Shown one piece after another: positions 47,566-61,446 of a stretch of DNA of 64,000 nucleotides. The first letter of the stretch is position 1. Every line of letters begins with the position of its first letter. Under the pieces are notes generated by a model that made no database searches, had not been told where the DNA came from, and saw only the letters and a list, made by a program, of their open reading frames with translations. This DNA comes from Lelliottia nimipressuralis (GTDB lineage Bacteria > Pseudomonadota > Gammaproteobacteria > Enterobacterales > Enterobacteriaceae), in the NCBI RefSeq assembly GCF_004115925.1, contig NZ_SDDX01000020.1:1-64000 (forward strand), written 5' to 3'. A program made the translations under genes and the position numbers.

Positions 47566-48960
47566 GTGTCACTTTCGCTTTGGCAGCAGTGTCTTGCCCG
47601 ATTGCAGGATGAGTTACCAGCCACAGAATTCAGTATGTGGATCCGCCCGTTGCAGGCGGAACTGAGCGATAACACGCTGGCTTTGTATGCGCCAAACCGT
47701 TTCGTGCTCGATTGGGTAAGGGATAAATACCTAAATAATATCAATGGATTGCTCAATGATTTCTGCGGCACTGATGCCCCGCAGCTGCGTTTTGAAGTCG
47801 GTACTAAACCGGTCACGCAAACCGTCAGAGAGACGGTAAACGTGGCGGCTCCGGCCCAGATTCACGTCCCGACACCGCGCATTATTCAGCCCGCGCGTTC
47901 TGGCTGGGACAACGTTCCGGCTCCGGCTGAACCCACCTACCGCTCCAACGTTAACGTGAAGCACACCTTCGATAACTTCGTTGAGGGTAAATCGAACCAG
48001 CTGGCCCGTGCGGCGGCTCGTCAGGTTGCGGACAACCCAGGCGGCGCCTACAACCCGCTGTTCCTGTATGGCGGCACGGGTCTCGGTAAAACTCACCTGT
48101 TACACGCGGTGGGCAACGGCATTGTGGCGCGTAAGCCCAATGCGAAAGTGGTGTATATGCACTCCGAGCGCTTCGTTCAGGACATGGTAAAAGCCCTGCA
48201 AAACAACGCGATCGAAGAGTTTAAACGCTACTACCGTTCTGTTGATGCGCTGCTGATCGATGACATCCAGTTCTTTGCGAATAAAGAACGATCCCAGGAA
48301 GAGTTTTTCCACACCTTCAATGCCCTGCTGGAAGGTAATCAACAGATCATTTTGACCTCGGATCGTTACCCGAAAGAGATCAATGGGGTTGAGGATCGTC
48401 TGAAATCCCGCTTCGGCTGGGGCCTGACCGTGGCGATCGAGCCACCGGAGCTGGAAACCCGCGTCGCGATCCTGATGAAAAAAGCCGATGAAAACGACAT
48501 TCGCCTGCCGGGTGAAGTGGCGTTCTTTATTGCGAAGCGTCTACGCTCAAACGTGCGTGAACTCGAAGGCGCACTGAACCGCGTGATCGCCAACGCCAAC
48601 TTTACTGGCCGGGCGATTACCATCGATTTTGTGCGTGAAGCGCTGCGCGATCTGCTGGCGTTACAGGAAAAACTGGTCACTATCGACAATATTCAGAAGA
48701 CCGTGGCTGAGTACTACAAAATCAAAGTGGCAGATTTGTTGTCTAAACGTCGTTCCCGCTCGGTGGCGAGACCACGTCAGATGGCGATGGCGCTGGCGAA
48801 GGAATTAACCAACCACAGTCTGCCGGAAATCGGCGATGCGTTTGGTGGCCGTGACCATACGACCGTGCTGCACGCTTGTCGCAAGATCGAGCAGTTACGT
48901 GAAGAAAGCCACGACATAAAAGAAGATTTCTCCAATTTAATCAGAACATTATCATCGTGA
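47566..48960 (+). CDS. dnaA: Chromosomal replication initiator DnaA
   Basis: AAA+ initiator of 464 residues starting at GTG ([18 protein letters not shown]). Domain I (1-80) interacts with DnaB and DiaA; a variable linker (about 85-130) differs most from E. coli and is three residues shorter. Domain III has Walker A GGTGLGKT and Walker [10 protein letters not shown]. Domain IV ends with the DnaA-box-reading helix-turn-helix [12 protein letters not shown]. It binds the boxes of oriC 32 kb to the left. First gene of dnaA-dnaN-recF. Confidence 0.98.
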   Translation: MSLSLWQQCLARLQDELPATEFSMWIRPLQAELSDNTLALYAPNRFVLDWVRDKYLNNINGLLNDFCGTDAPQLRFEVGTKPVTQTVRETVNVAAPAQIHVPTPRIIQPARSGWDNVPAPAEPTYRSNVNVKHTFDNFVEGKSNQLARAAARQVADNPGGAYNPLFLYGGTGLGKTHLLHAVGNGIVARKPNAKVVYMHSERFVQDMVKALQNNAIEEFKRYYRSVDALLIDDIQFFANKERSQEEFFHTFNALLEGNQQIILTSDRYPKEINGVEDRLKSRFGWGLTVAIEPPELETRVAILMKKADENDIRLPGEVAFFIAKRLRSNVRELEGALNRVIANANFTGRAITIDFVREALRDLLALQEKLVTIDNIQKTVAEYYKIKVADLLSKRRSRSVARPRQMAMALAKELTNHSLPEIGDAFGGRDHTTVLHACRKIEQLREESHDIKEDFSNLIRTLSS

Positions 48961-48964
48961 TGCT

Positions 48965-50064
48965 ATGAAATTTACCGTTGAACGTGAACATTTATTAAAA
49001 CCGCTGCAACAGGTGAGTGGCCCATTAGGTGGCCGCCCGACGCTGCCTATTCTTGGAAACCTGCTGCTTCAGGTCGCTGACGGTACGCTGTCGCTGACCG
49101 GCACAGACCTCGAAATGGAAATGGTCGCGCGCGTGACACTTTCTCAACCGCATGATGCGGGTGCCACCACCGTTCCGGCGCGTAAATTCTTTGATATCTG
49201 CCGTGGGCTGCCGGAAGGCGCTGAAATTGCTGTCCAGCTCGAAGGCGACCGTATTCTGGTTCGCTCTGGCCGCAGCCGTTTCTCGCTCTCTACACTGCCT
49301 GCCGCGGACTTCCCGAATCTGGACGACTGGCAGAGTGAAGTCGAATTCACCCTGCCGCAGGCGACGATGAAACGTCTGATTGAAGCGACCCAGTTCTCGA
49401 TGGCGCATCAGGACGTTCGCTACTACTTAAACGGCATGCTGTTCGAAACCGAAGGTGAAGAACTGCGTACCGTGGCAACAGACGGCCACCGTCTGGCAGT
49501 CTGTTCCATGCCGATTGGCGTGACACTGCCCAACCATTCGGTGATCGTCCCGCGTAAAGGCGTGATTGAGCTGATGCGTATGCTCGACGGCGGTGATACT
49601 CCGCTGCGCGTGCAGATCGGCAGCAATAATATTCGCGCTCACGTGGGGGATTTTATCTTCACGTCGAAGCTGGTTGATGGTCGTTTCCCGGATTATCGCC
49701 GCGTATTGCCGAAAAATCCCGACAAAACGCTGGAAGCGGGCTGCGATATCCTCAAACAGGCCTTTGCCCGTGCGGCGATCCTCTCTAACGAGAAATTCCG
49801 CGGCGTGCGCCTGTATGTGAGTGAAAACCAGATCAAAATCACCGCCAACAACCCGGAGCAGGAAGAGGCAGAAGAGATTCTGGACGTCACCTACGCCGGT
49901 ACCGAAATGGAAATCGGCTTTAACGTCAGCTACGTGCTGGATGTGCTCAATGCGCTGAAATGCGAAAACGTGCGCATTCTGCTGACCGATTCGGTTTCAA
50001 GCGTACAGATTGAAGATGCTGCCAGCCAAAGCGCGGCTTATGTTGTCATGCCAATGAGACTGTA

Positions 50065-50065
<1 letters not shown>
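48965..50065 (+). CDS. dnaN: DNA polymerase III beta sliding clamp
   Basis: Processivity clamp of 366 residues, three repeated domains per monomer that dimerise into a ring; the C-terminal YVVMPMRL forms part of the protein-binding cleft for clamp-binding motifs. Hydrolysis of DnaA-ATP by Hda also needs this clamp. It starts 4 bp after dnaA, and its stop overlaps the recF start by one base. Confidence 0.98.
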
Positions 50066-53581
<3,516 letters not shown>

Positions 53582-53600
53582 TTCAGGCCGTCGATTCTGT

Positions 53601-53636
53601 AAGCCCGGTAGGCGTAGCCTCACCGGGCTTTTCTTT
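53601..53636 (+). terminator. REP-like terminator after gyrB
   Basis: AAGCCCGGT (53601-53609) pairs with ACCGGGCTT (53622-53630), followed by TTCTTT. The T tract is interrupted once. It lies 19 bp after the gyrB stop. Confidence 0.7.
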
Positions 53637-53754
53637 GCCTGCAAAAGAGGAATCTCCTCTTTAAATCCCATCCCCCTTTCTCGACGACTCTTTTACTGTT
53701 TTCTGTGCGGAATCGCGTTAGCATGAGGACAGACTCATTTAAATCGGGGATCTC

Positions 53755-54567
53755 ATGGCCATCAAACTCATTGCAATCGATATGGACGGCACGCTGCTGC
53801 TGCCAGACCACACTATCTCTCCTGCCGTTAAAAATGCGATTGCCGCCGCTCGTGCGAAAGGCGTGAACGTGGTACTGACCACGGGGCGTCCGTATGCCGG
53901 TGTTCACAGCTATCTGAAAGAGCTGCACATGGAACAACCGGGCGATTACTGCATCACCTACAACGGTGCGCTGGTGCAGAACGCCAGCGATGGCAGCACG
54001 GTCGCGCAAACGGCGTTGAGCTATGACGATTACCTGTATCTGGAAAAACTGTCCCGCGAAGTGGGTTCTCACTTCCACGCGCTCGATCGGAACACGCTGT
54101 ACACCGCCAACCGCGACATCAGCTACTACACCGTGCATGAATCCTTCGTGGCGACCATTCCGCTGGTGTTCTGCGAGCCGGAAAATATGGACCCGGCCAC
54201 GCAGTTCCTGAAGGTGATGATGATTGATGAGCCTGCGATTCTGGATCAGGCTATCGCCCGCATCCCGGCGGAAGTGAAAGAGAAATACACCGTGCTGAAA
54301 AGCGCGCCGTACTTCCTCGAAATCCTGGATAAACGCGTCAATAAAGGCACTGGCGTGAAATCGCTGGCCGATACGCTGGGCATCAAGCCGGAAGAGATCA
54401 TGACCCTGGGCGATCAGGAAAATGACATCGCGATGATTGAATACGCGGGTATGGGCGTGGCAATGGAAAACGCGATCCCGTCGGTGAAAGAAGTGGCCAA
54501 CTTCGTCACCAAATCTAACCTCGAAGATGGCGTAGCCTACGCGATCGAGAAGTTCGTGCTGAACTAA
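53755..54567 (+). CDS. yidA: HAD-family sugar phosphatase YidA
   Basis: Cytoplasmic Cof-type phosphatase, 270 residues. Motif I IDMDGTLLLPD (nucleophile aspartate about residue 9), a C2-type cap domain, and motif IV GDQENDIAMIEYAG (about residues 220-233). E. coli YidA hydrolyses several sugar phosphates. In E. coli it also lies next to the dgo operon, which may indicate removal of toxic phosphorylated intermediates; that link is inference. Confidence 0.95.
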   Translation: MAIKLIAIDMDGTLLLPDHTISPAVKNAIAAARAKGVNVVLTTGRPYAGVHSYLKELHMEQPGDYCITYNGALVQNASDGSTVAQTALSYDDYLYLEKLSREVGSHFHALDRNTLYTANRDISYYTVHESFVATIPLVFCEPENMDPATQFLKVMMIDEPAILDQAIARIPAEVKEKYTVLKSAPYFLEILDKRVNKGTGVKSLADTLGIKPEEIMTLGDQENDIAMIEYAGMGVAMENAIPSVKEVANFVTKSNLEDGVAYAIEKFVLN

Positions 54568-54585
54568 ACCGTCTCAAACGCATCA

Positions 54586-54614
54586 GCCCCGGCGATTAAC
54601 CGGGGCTTTTTTTT
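54586..54614 (+). terminator. Intrinsic terminator after yidA
   Basis: GCCCCGG (54586-54592), loop CGATTAA, CCGGGGC (54600-54606), then eight T residues. Confidence 0.93.
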
Positions 54615-54652
54615 GCCTGTCGATCGATGGGTTGTTCTTTTTGTGATCTGGA

Positions 54653-54684
54653 TTGTAGTACAACACAATATGATTGTACTACAT
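54653..54684 (+). promoter_or_regulatory. DgoR operator of the dgo operon
   Basis: Two inverted copies, TTGTAGTACAA (54653-54663) and TTGTACTACAT (54674-54684), agree with the repeat bound by DgoR in E. coli (TTGTA(G/C)TACA(A/T) type). TTGTGATCTGG at 54640-54650 just upstream resembles a CRP half-site, consistent with catabolite control. Confidence 0.8.
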
Positions 54685-54790
54685 TACGGCCATGGAATTG
54701 ACGAACGACCTCACGTTTGTACTGCAAAAGTGAGGTGAAACTCATCGGTCGCGGTAAAGTAGTGATGGACAAAAGAAACAAGGATTCTCC

Positions 54791-55480
54791 ATGACTCTCA
54801 ACAAAACCGACCGCATCGTCATCGCGCTGGGCAATCAGATTGTCAGCGGTAAGTACGTACCGGGTTCGCCGTTGCCGGCCGAGGCCGAGCTGTGCGAGGA
54901 GTTTGAAACCTCGCGCAACATCATCCGCGAAGTGTTTCGCTCGCTAATGGCGAAACGGCTGATCGAAATGAAGCGTTATCGCGGCGCCTTTGTCGCCCCG
55001 CGTAAACAGTGGAACTACCTCGACACCGACGTTTTGCAATGGGTGTTGGCAAACGACGACGACCCGCAGCTCATCGGTGCGATGAGCGAGGTACGAAACC
55101 TGGTGGAACCGGCAATTGCCCGCTGGGCAGCCGAGCGGGCGACCTCAGGGGACCTGGCCCAGATCGAAGCGGCGCTCAACGACATGATCGCCAACAACCA
55201 GGACAGGGACGCCTTTAACGAAGCGGATATCCGCTATCACGAGGCGGTGCTGGAATCAGTGCATAACCCGGTTTTACAGCAGCTTAGCGTGGCGATCAGC
55301 TCGCTACAGCGCGCAGTTTTTGAACGGACCTGGATGGGGGATGAGGCCAACATGCCCAAGACCCTGCAGGAACATAAAGTGCTGTTTGATGCGATACGAC
55401 ATCAGGACAGCAATGCGGCAGAGCAAGCGGCGCTCGCCATGATCGCCAGTTCGACACGAAGGTTAAAGGAAATCACATGA
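54791..55480 (+). CDS. dgoR: D-galactonate operon repressor DgoR (GntR/FadR family)
   Basis: Represses dgo in the absence of D-galactonate; 229 residues. The winged helix-turn-helix (AELCEEFETSRNIIREVFRSL, about residues 30-50) is followed by an FCD ligand domain with metal/ligand histidines (RYHEAVLESVHNP). First gene of dgoRKADT; its stop overlaps the dgoK start (ATGA). Confidence 0.95.
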   Translation: MTLNKTDRIVIALGNQIVSGKYVPGSPLPAEAELCEEFETSRNIIREVFRSLMAKRLIEMKRYRGAFVAPRKQWNYLDTDVLQWVLANDDDPQLIGAMSEVRNLVEPAIARWAAERATSGDLAQIEAALNDMIANNQDRDAFNEADIRYHEAVLESVHNPVLQQLSVAISSLQRAVFERTWMGDEANMPKTLQEHKVLFDAIRHQDSNAAEQAALAMIASSTRRLKEIT

Positions 55481-56355
55481 CATCTCGCTACATCGCTATT
55501 GACTGGGGATCGACCAATCTGCGCGCTTGGCTTTATGAAGGCGATAAATGCCTGGAAAGCAGGCAATCAGAATCAGGCGTCACGCGCCTGAACGGTAAAT
55601 CCCCTCAGGCGGTGTTAGCAGAAGTCACTGAAAACTGGCGCGAAGGCGCGACACCGGTGGTCATGGCAGGGATGGTAGGCAGCAACGTGGGCTGGAAAGT
55701 CGCGCCGTACTTACCTGTTCCTGCCCATTTCTCCGCTATTGGTGAGACGTTAACGTCCGTTGGCGACAATATCTGGATTATTCCCGGACTTTGCGTTTCC
55801 CGTGACGATAACCATAACGTGATGCGTGGCGAAGAGACACAGCTGCTCGGCGCGCGCACCCTTTCTCCTTCTTCTGTCTATGTTATGCCCGGCACGCACT
55901 GCAAATGGGTGCATGCCGACGCGGAGCAGATCCACGATTTTCGGACCGTACTGACCGGCGAATTGCATCACGTGCTGCTGCGCCATTCGCTGGTGGGAGC
56001 AGGCCTGCCGGAGCAGCAACCCTCTCCTGAGGCTTTTGCTGCAGGGCTTGCACGCGGTCTCGCTTCGCCTGCCGTTCTGCCACAACTTTTTGAAGTTCGC
56101 GCTTCACACGTGCTGGGGACTCTCCCGCGTGAACAGGTCAGCGAATTTCTCTCCGGTCTGCTGATTGGCGCAGAAGTCGCCACCCTGGGCGAGCAGTTCG
56201 CCGGGCAGCAGGACATCACCCTTGTCGCGGGTTCATCGTTAACCGCTCGTTACCAGCAGGCGTTTCGCGCCTGTGGTCGCGAAGTTTCAACGCTTGAAGG
56301 CGACGTGGCATTCCAGGCAGGTATAAGGAGCATCGCTCATGCAGTGGCAAACTAA
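55477..56355 (+). CDS. dgoK: 2-dehydro-3-deoxygalactonokinase DgoK
   Basis: Phosphorylates 2-dehydro-3-deoxy-D-galactonate at the 6-position with ATP; 292 residues. The N-terminal phosphate-binding loop IAIDWGSTNLRAWLY is typical of the DgoK family (ASKHA-like fold), and MPGTHCKWVH lies near the catalytic site. It overlaps dgoR by 4 bp and dgoA by 17 bp. Confidence 0.95.
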   Translation: MTSRYIAIDWGSTNLRAWLYEGDKCLESRQSESGVTRLNGKSPQAVLAEVTENWREGATPVVMAGMVGSNVGWKVAPYLPVPAHFSAIGETLTSVGDNIWIIPGLCVSRDDNHNVMRGEETQLLGARTLSPSSVYVMPGTHCKWVHADAEQIHDFRTVLTGELHHVLLRHSLVGAGLPEQQPSPEAFAAGLARGLASPAVLPQLFEVRASHVLGTLPREQVSEFLSGLLIGAEVATLGEQFAGQQDITLVAGSSLTARYQQAFRACGREVSTLEGDVAFQAGIRSIAHAVAN

Positions 56356-56956
56356 TCTCCCTCTCATCGCGATTTTGCGCGGCATTACGCCGGACGACGC
56401 GCTCGCACACGTGGGCGCAGTCATCGACGCCGGATTTGACGCGGTGGAAATCCCGCTCAATTCACCGCAGTGGGAAAAAAGCATCCCGGCAGTGGTGGAC
56501 GCGTTTGGCGACAGAGCGCTAATTGGCGCGGGTACGGTCTTAAAGCCCGAGCAGGTCGAACAACTCGCCAGTATGGGCTGCAAGCTTATCGTCACGCCCA
56601 ACATTCAACCTGAGGTCATCCGCCGCGCGGTAAGTTACGGCATGACCGTCTGTCCTGGCTGTGCGACTGCCACCGAAGCTTTTACCGCGCTGGATGCGGG
56701 CGCTCAGGCGCTGAAAATTTTCCCGTCGTCGGCCTTCGGCCCGGATTACATCAAAGCGCTGAAAGCGGTACTTCCGGCTGATGTTCCGGTCTTTGCCGTG
56801 GGGGGCGTGACGCCGGAAAACCTGACGCAGTGGCTGAATGCCGGTTGTGCAGGGGCAGGGCTTGGCAGCGATCTCTATCGCGCCGGGCAGTCCGTTGAGC
56901 GTACCGCAGCGCAGGCAGCCGCGTTTGTTAAGGCGTATCGAGAGGCAGTGAAATGA
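56339..56956 (+). CDS. dgoA: 2-dehydro-3-deoxy-6-phosphogalactonate aldolase DgoA
   Basis: Class I aldolase of 205 residues splitting KDPGal to pyruvate and glyceraldehyde 3-phosphate. The Schiff-base lysine K126 ([12 protein letters not shown]) and the proton-shuttling glutamate E37 (VEIPLNSP) are at the positions known for E. coli DgoA. (beta/alpha)8-barrel, KDPG aldolase family. It overlaps dgoK by 17 bp and dgoD by 4 bp. Confidence 0.96.
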   Translation: MQWQTNLPLIAILRGITPDDALAHVGAVIDAGFDAVEIPLNSPQWEKSIPAVVDAFGDRALIGAGTVLKPEQVEQLASMGCKLIVTPNIQPEVIRRAVSYGMTVCPGCATATEAFTALDAGAQALKIFPSSAFGPDYIKALKAVLPADVPVFAVGGVTPENLTQWLNAGCAGAGLGSDLYRAGQSVERTAAQAAAFVKAYREAVK

Positions 56957-58101
56957 AAATTACCAACATCACCACGTACCGTTTACCCCCGCGCTGGATG
57001 TTTCTAAAAATCGAAACCGACGAAGGCGTCGTCGGCTGGGGCGAGCCGGTAATTGAAGGCCGCGCGCGTACCGTCGAAGCGGCGGTGCATGAGCTGAAAG
57101 AGTTCCTGATCGGTCAGGACCCGGCGCGTATTAACGACCTGTGGCAAGTAATGTACCGCGGCGGATTTTATCGCGGCGGCCCGATCCTGATGAGCGCCAT
57201 CGCCGGTATCGATCAGGCGCTGTGGGATATCAAAGGCAAAGTGCTGAACGCTCCGGTCTGGCAGCTGATGGGCGGTCTGGTGCGCGACAAAATTAAAGCC
57301 TACAGCTGGGTCGGCGGTGACCGTCCGGCAGAGGTGATCGACGGCATCAAAACGCTGCGCAAAATTGGCTTTGATACCTTCAAGCTTAACGGCTGCGAAG
57401 AGATGGGCGTCATTGACAGCTCCCGCGCGGTGGATAACGCCGTGAATACGGTGGCGCAAATCCGCGAAGCCTTTGGCAATGAGATTGAGTTTGGCCTCGA
57501 TTTCCACGGTCGCGTCAGCGCGCCGATGGCGAAAGTGCTGATCAAAGAGCTGGAGCCGTACCGCCCGCTGTTTATCGAAGAGCCGGTACTGGCGGAGCAG
57601 GCCGAGTACTATCCGAAGCTGGCGGCACAGACCCATATTCCCATCGCGGCGGGCGAACGTATGTTCTCGCGCTTCGAATTCAAACGTGTGCTGGAAGCGG
57701 GCGGCCTGGCGATTCTGCAGCCGGATTTGTCCCACGCTGGGGGTATCACCGAATGCTACAAAATCGCTGGTATGGCCGAAGCTTACGACGTGGCGCTGGC
57801 ACCACACTGTCCGCTGGGACCGATTGCCCTGGCCGCCTGTCTGCACGTGGACTTCGTCTCGCGTAACGCGGTATTCCAGGAGCAGAGCATGGGCATCCAT
57901 TACAACAAAGGTGCTGAGCTGCTCGATTTTGTGAAAAACAAAGAAGACTTCAGCATGGAAGGCGGGTTCTTCAAACCGTTAACCAAACCGGGTCTTGGCG
58001 TGGACATTGACGAAGCCAAAGTGATTGAGCTGAGTAAAAACGCCTCCGACTGGCGTAACCCGCTGTGGCGATATTCGGATGGTAGCGTAGCGGAGTGGTG
58101 A
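56953..58101 (+). CDS. dgoD: D-galactonate dehydratase DgoD
   Basis: Enolase-superfamily enzyme, 382 residues, converting D-galactonate to 2-dehydro-3-deoxygalactonate; first catalytic step of the pathway. Metal ligands D183, E209 and E235 and the catalytic histidines H185 and H285 are all present at the E. coli positions. The start overlaps the dgoA stop (ATGA). Confidence 0.97.
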   Translation: MKITNITTYRLPPRWMFLKIETDEGVVGWGEPVIEGRARTVEAAVHELKEFLIGQDPARINDLWQVMYRGGFYRGGPILMSAIAGIDQALWDIKGKVLNAPVWQLMGGLVRDKIKAYSWVGGDRPAEVIDGIKTLRKIGFDTFKLNGCEEMGVIDSSRAVDNAVNTVAQIREAFGNEIEFGLDFHGRVSAPMAKVLIKELEPYRPLFIEEPVLAEQAEYYPKLAAQTHIPIAAGERMFSRFEFKRVLEAGGLAILQPDLSHAGGITECYKIAGMAEAYDVALAPHCPLGPIALAACLHVDFVSRNAVFQEQSMGIHYNKGAELLDFVKNKEDFSMEGGFFKPLTKPGLGVDIDEAKVIELSKNASDWRNPLWRYSDGSVAEW

Positions 58102-58107
58102 TCACCA

Positions 58108-58141
58108 TTTCGTAAGCCCGGTCAGCGCCATATTCCCGGGC
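58108..58141. repeat. Degenerate REP-like sequence between dgoD and dgoT
   Basis: TAAGCCCGGTCAGCGCCATA followed by TTCCCGGGC resembles a REP arm with a shortened partner. It may moderate dgoT expression relative to the enzyme genes. Weakly supported. Confidence 0.4.
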
Positions 58142-58230
58142 AAAAATTCTTACCCACAAAAACATAACCCTCTGTAACTTACAGGGCATGGTGACGTGTA
58201 TCGCTATGCCCAAAATCTGGAGACAGATTA

Positions 58231-59523
58231 ATGGATATTTCTGTGACTACCGCAAAAACAGGCCGTCGTCGTTACCTGACGCTGCTGATGATTTTTATTA
58301 CTGTGGTGATTTGCTACGTTGACCGCGCCAACCTGGCCGTGGCGTCCGCGCATATTCAGGAAGAGTTTGGCATTTCGAAAACCGAGATGGGCTACATCTT
58401 CTCGGCGTTTGCCTGGATGTATACCCTGTGCCAGATCCCTGGTGGACGTGTGCTGGACCGCTTAGGCTCCCGCACCACCTACTGCATCGCGATTTTTGGC
58501 TGGTCCGTTGCCACCCTGTTCCAGGGCTTTGCCACCGGACTGCTGTCGCTGATTGGCCTGCGTGCCATCACCGGGATCTTCGAAGCGCCCGCTTTCCCGA
58601 CCAACAACCGCATGGTGACCAGCTGGTTCCCGGAGCATGAACGCGCCTCGGCGGTGGGGTTCTACACCTCCGGACAGTTCGTAGGCCTGGCGTTCCTCAC
58701 GCCGCTGCTGATCTGGATCCAGGAGTCGCTGAGCTGGCATTGGGTGTTCATCATCACCGGCGGCGTCGGGATTATCTGGTCGTTTGTCTGGTTTAAGGTC
58801 TATCAGTCACCGCGTAAAACCAAAGGTATCACCACAGCTGAACTGAATTACATCGAGCAGGGCGGCGGTCTGGTGGATGGCGATGCGCAGATTGAAAGCA
58901 AGGGGCGCACCCGCCTGACCAAAAGTGACTGGAAACTGGTTTTCCACCGCAAGCTGGTGGGCGTTTATCTCGGGCAGTTCGCGATTGCGTCTACCCTGTG
59001 GTTCTTCCTGACCTGGTTCCCGAACTATCTGACCCAGGAAAAAGGCATTACCGCGCTGAAAGCCGGTTTCATGACCACGGTTCCGTTCCTGGCAGCGTTC
59101 GTGGGGGTGCTGTTGTCGGGCTGGATCGCCGATATGTTAGTGCGCAAAGGCTTCTCGATTGGTTTCTCGCGCAAGCTGCCCATCATCTTCGGCCTGCTGC
59201 TCTCCACCTGCATCATGGGCGCGAACTACACCAATGACCCGGTGTGGATCACCGTGCTGATGGCGGTGGCCTTCTTCGGCAACGGTTTTGCGTCCATCAC
59301 CTGGTCGCTGGTCTCCTCGCTGGCACCGATGCGTCTGATTGGCCTCACCGGAGGCGTGTTTAACTTTGCCGGCGGGTTAGGCGGTATCACCGTTCCGCTG
59401 GTCATTGGCTATCTGGCGCAGGCGCACGGCTTTGCACCTGCTCTGACCTACATCTCCGTCATCACCCTGATTGGCGCGCTCTCCTACATCCTGCTGGTCG
59501 GTGATGTTAAACGAGTAGGCTAA
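58231..59523 (+). CDS. dgoT: D-galactonate:proton symporter DgoT (MFS, ACS family)
   Basis: Inner-membrane importer, 430 residues and 12 helices, of the anion:cation symporter family (SLC17 relatives). The first helix carries [11 protein letters not shown] with the proton-coupling aspartate, and helix 4 carries [15 protein letters not shown] with the conserved glutamate. It supplies the substrate for dgoD, closing the operon dgoRKADT. Confidence 0.96.
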   Translation: MDISVTTAKTGRRRYLTLLMIFITVVICYVDRANLAVASAHIQEEFGISKTEMGYIFSAFAWMYTLCQIPGGRVLDRLGSRTTYCIAIFGWSVATLFQGFATGLLSLIGLRAITGIFEAPAFPTNNRMVTSWFPEHERASAVGFYTSGQFVGLAFLTPLLIWIQESLSWHWVFIITGGVGIIWSFVWFKVYQSPRKTKGITTAELNYIEQGGGLVDGDAQIESKGRTRLTKSDWKLVFHRKLVGVYLGQFAIASTLWFFLTWFPNYLTQEKGITALKAGFMTTVPFLAAFVGVLLSGWIADMLVRKGFSIGFSRKLPIIFGLLLSTCIMGANYTNDPVWITVLMAVAFFGNGFASITWSLVSSLAPMRLIGLTGGVFNFAGGLGGITVPLVIGYLAQAHGFAPALTYISVITLIGALSYILLVGDVKRVG

Positions 59524-59574
59524 ATCTTCGCGATGCTTTACCCTGATGCGATAACCGCGCATCAGGGTCTCTCC

Positions 59575-60801
59575 ATGAAACAAATCACCTTCGCTCCCCG
59601 TCATCATCAACTCACGAATACCAATACCTGGACGCCTGACAGCCAATGGCTGGCGTTTGACGTGCGACCGTCCGGCGCGTCCTTTACGGGCGAGACGATC
59701 GAGCGAGTCAACGTGAAGACGGGCGAAACCGAGGTTATTTACCGCGCTAAAAATGGCGCGCACGTGGGCGTGGTGACCGTTCATCCTCTTGAGGAACAGT
59801 ACGTCTTTATTCACGGCCCGGAAAACCCGGATGCGGGCTGGCATTACGACTTTCACCATCGTCGCGGTGTGATTGCCCGCAACGGCCAAGTCAGTAATCT
59901 CGATGCCATGGACATCACTGCGCCCTATACCCCCGGCGCGCTGCGCGGCGGGAGCCACGTTCACGTCTTCAGCCCCAACGGGCAACGGGTCAGTTTTACC
60001 TATAACGACCATGTGATGCACGAACGCGACGTGACGCTGGATCTGCGCAATGTCGGCGTCGCCGCGCCGTTCGGCCCGGTGACGCCGCAGGGCAATCATC
60101 CGCGCGAATATGCCGGAACGTTCTGGAGCGTACTGATCAGCCGCACGACGCCTACGCCACGGCCTGGCAGCGATGAGATCAACCGCGCCTATGAAGAGGG
60201 CTGGGTGGGTAACCGCCAGCTGGCCTTTATCGGCGACACGCTCTCTGAACGCGGTGAAAAAGTGCCGGAGCTGTTTATCGTCGATCTTCCAGACGATGAG
60301 GCAGGCTGGAAACGGGCGGGCGACGAACCGCTGGAAGGGACGGAGCAGACCCTGCCCGCACCGCCTGCTGGCGTGGTGCAGCGGCGTTTAACGTTTACCC
60401 ATGAAAACCGCTATCCGGGGCTGGTCAACGTGCCGCGCCACTGGGTGCGCAGCCATCCGCAGGGCGGTGAAATCGCATTTTTGATGCGCGATGAGCGTGG
60501 CATTGTGCAGCTGTGGCTTATCGCACCAGAGGGCGGTGAGCCACGCCAGCTGACGCATAACACCCGCGATATTCAGTCGGCGTTTAACTGGCATCCGTCG
60601 GGGGAAGCGCTTGGATTTGTGCTGGACAACCGCATCGCCTGCTGCGATGCGCGAAGCGGTGAAGTGACGTTTTTGACGTCCGATCACGGCAATCCGCCCT
60701 CGGGTGATGCGGTGGTATTCTCGCCGGATGGCCGCTATGTGGCGTGGATGGAAGAGACTGCCGGTTTCCGTCAGCTTTGGGTCACGGAAACCGGGAAGTA
60801 A
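59575..60801 (+). CDS. yidR: DUF3748 beta-propeller-like protein YidR
   Basis: 408 residues, resembling TolB/WD40-like propellers: repeats of the type WTPDSQWLAFD, FSPNGQRVSFT, WHPSGEALGFV and FSPDGRYVAWM mark individual blades. No signal peptide is seen, so it is probably cytoplasmic. The function is unknown. The start at 59575 (MKQITFAPRHHQ) follows GGGTCTCTCC; an upstream in-frame start at 59533 is less likely. In E. coli cbrA intervenes between dgoT and this gene. Its stop directly abuts that of yidQ. Confidence 0.88.
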   Translation: MKQITFAPRHHQLTNTNTWTPDSQWLAFDVRPSGASFTGETIERVNVKTGETEVIYRAKNGAHVGVVTVHPLEEQYVFIHGPENPDAGWHYDFHHRRGVIARNGQVSNLDAMDITAPYTPGALRGGSHVHVFSPNGQRVSFTYNDHVMHERDVTLDLRNVGVAAPFGPVTPQGNHPREYAGTFWSVLISRTTPTPRPGSDEINRAYEEGWVGNRQLAFIGDTLSERGEKVPELFIVDLPDDEAGWKRAGDEPLEGTEQTLPAPPAGVVQRRLTFTHENRYPGLVNVPRHWVRSHPQGGEIAFLMRDERGIVQLWLIAPEGGEPRQLTHNTRDIQSAFNWHPSGEALGFVLDNRIACCDARSGEVTFLTSDHGNPPSGDAVVFSPDGRYVAWMEETAGFRQLWVTETGK

Positions 60802-61134
60802 TCAGGGCGCTGTCATCTCAGCGGGTGGGATAACGCTGTTGGTGGCCATATTCTGCTTTTCGCTTTTTTCCACGCGTGAACGCACCGAGCTATCGGTGCG
60901 GAACAGATCCCACGGGACTAACAGCGTATCCAGCACCGCTGTAAACGGCAGATCCAGAATCGCCAGGGATTTGGTGCCCCAGTTCGTCTCATCATCCGAA
61001 ATCATATTCGCGCTGGCGCGCGTGCCCGGATATGTTCCTTCTTTACCGCCGGTGTGAGACATCACGCTCGAACACCCGCAAAGTAATACCACTACGCTGC
61101 ATGTTGTCAGCTTTATCAGAACATTATTCATCAT
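60802..61134 (-). CDS. yidQ: DUF1375 lipoprotein YidQ
   Basis: 110-residue outer- or inner-membrane lipoprotein. The signal peptide ends in a lipobox LCG-C with the acylated cysteine at residue 21, followed by SSVMSHTGG. Conserved segment KSLAILDLPFTAVLDTLLVPWDL (about residues 55-77) is the family core. Function unknown. It is convergent with yidR without an intergenic base. Confidence 0.9.
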   Translation of the reverse strand: MMNNVLIKLTTCSVVVLLCGCSSVMSHTGGKEGTYPGTRASANMISDDETNWGTKSLAILDLPFTAVLDTLLVPWDLFRTDSSVRSRVEKSEKQNMATNSVIPPAEMTAP

Positions 61135-61311
61135 CTGTTAATCAATGTTAATGGCGAGACATAACCGCAATATCGAGTTATAGCGAGCCATGTGCGAAAA
61201 GAATAGCTGGAAAGCGCCGCTCTGTGGCAGCCATCGCAATTTCACTCTTTGTGCTGTAGTCCCAGTCTATGCGAGACCCAGCAAAGTGCAAAAAAATCTC
61301 GCATTTAACCT

Positions 61312-61341
61312 CTTGAAATGATCGGAATCAGACCCACTTTA
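61312..61341 (+). promoter_or_regulatory. Sigma-32 heat-shock promoter of ibpA
   Basis: -35 CTTGAAA (61312-61318), 14-bp spacer, -10 CCCACTTTA (61333-61341), close to the sigma-32 consensus CTTGAAA-N(11-16)-CCCATNT. Transcription would begin near 61350, about 95 bases before the ibpA start. Confidence 0.8.
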
Positions 61342-61414
61342 TCTGTGTAGCCGAAGAACGAACACGCCTGATGGGTGTTTGGTGGCACAACGGCCTGTCC
61401 ATGGTGGAAGGCAA

Positions 61415-61446
61415 ACATTACTCGCTGATTTCAGGAGCGTTGATTT
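61415..61446 (+). promoter_or_regulatory. ROSE-like RNA thermometer in the ibpA leader
   Basis: TCGCT (61421-61425) can pair with the Shine-Dalgarno region AGGAGCG (61434-61440) just before the ATG, the U(U/C)GCU arrangement typical of ROSE elements, which melt at heat-shock temperature. E. coli ibpA has such an element. Confidence 0.6.

Larger units (their letters stand above)
61135..61446. other. Divergent yidQ/ibpA spacer
   Basis: 312 bp with no gene. It holds an 8-bp inverted repeat ATGCGAGA (61269-61276)/TCTCGCAT (61297-61304), the ibpA heat-shock promoter and the ibpA 5' leader. Confidence 0.6.
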
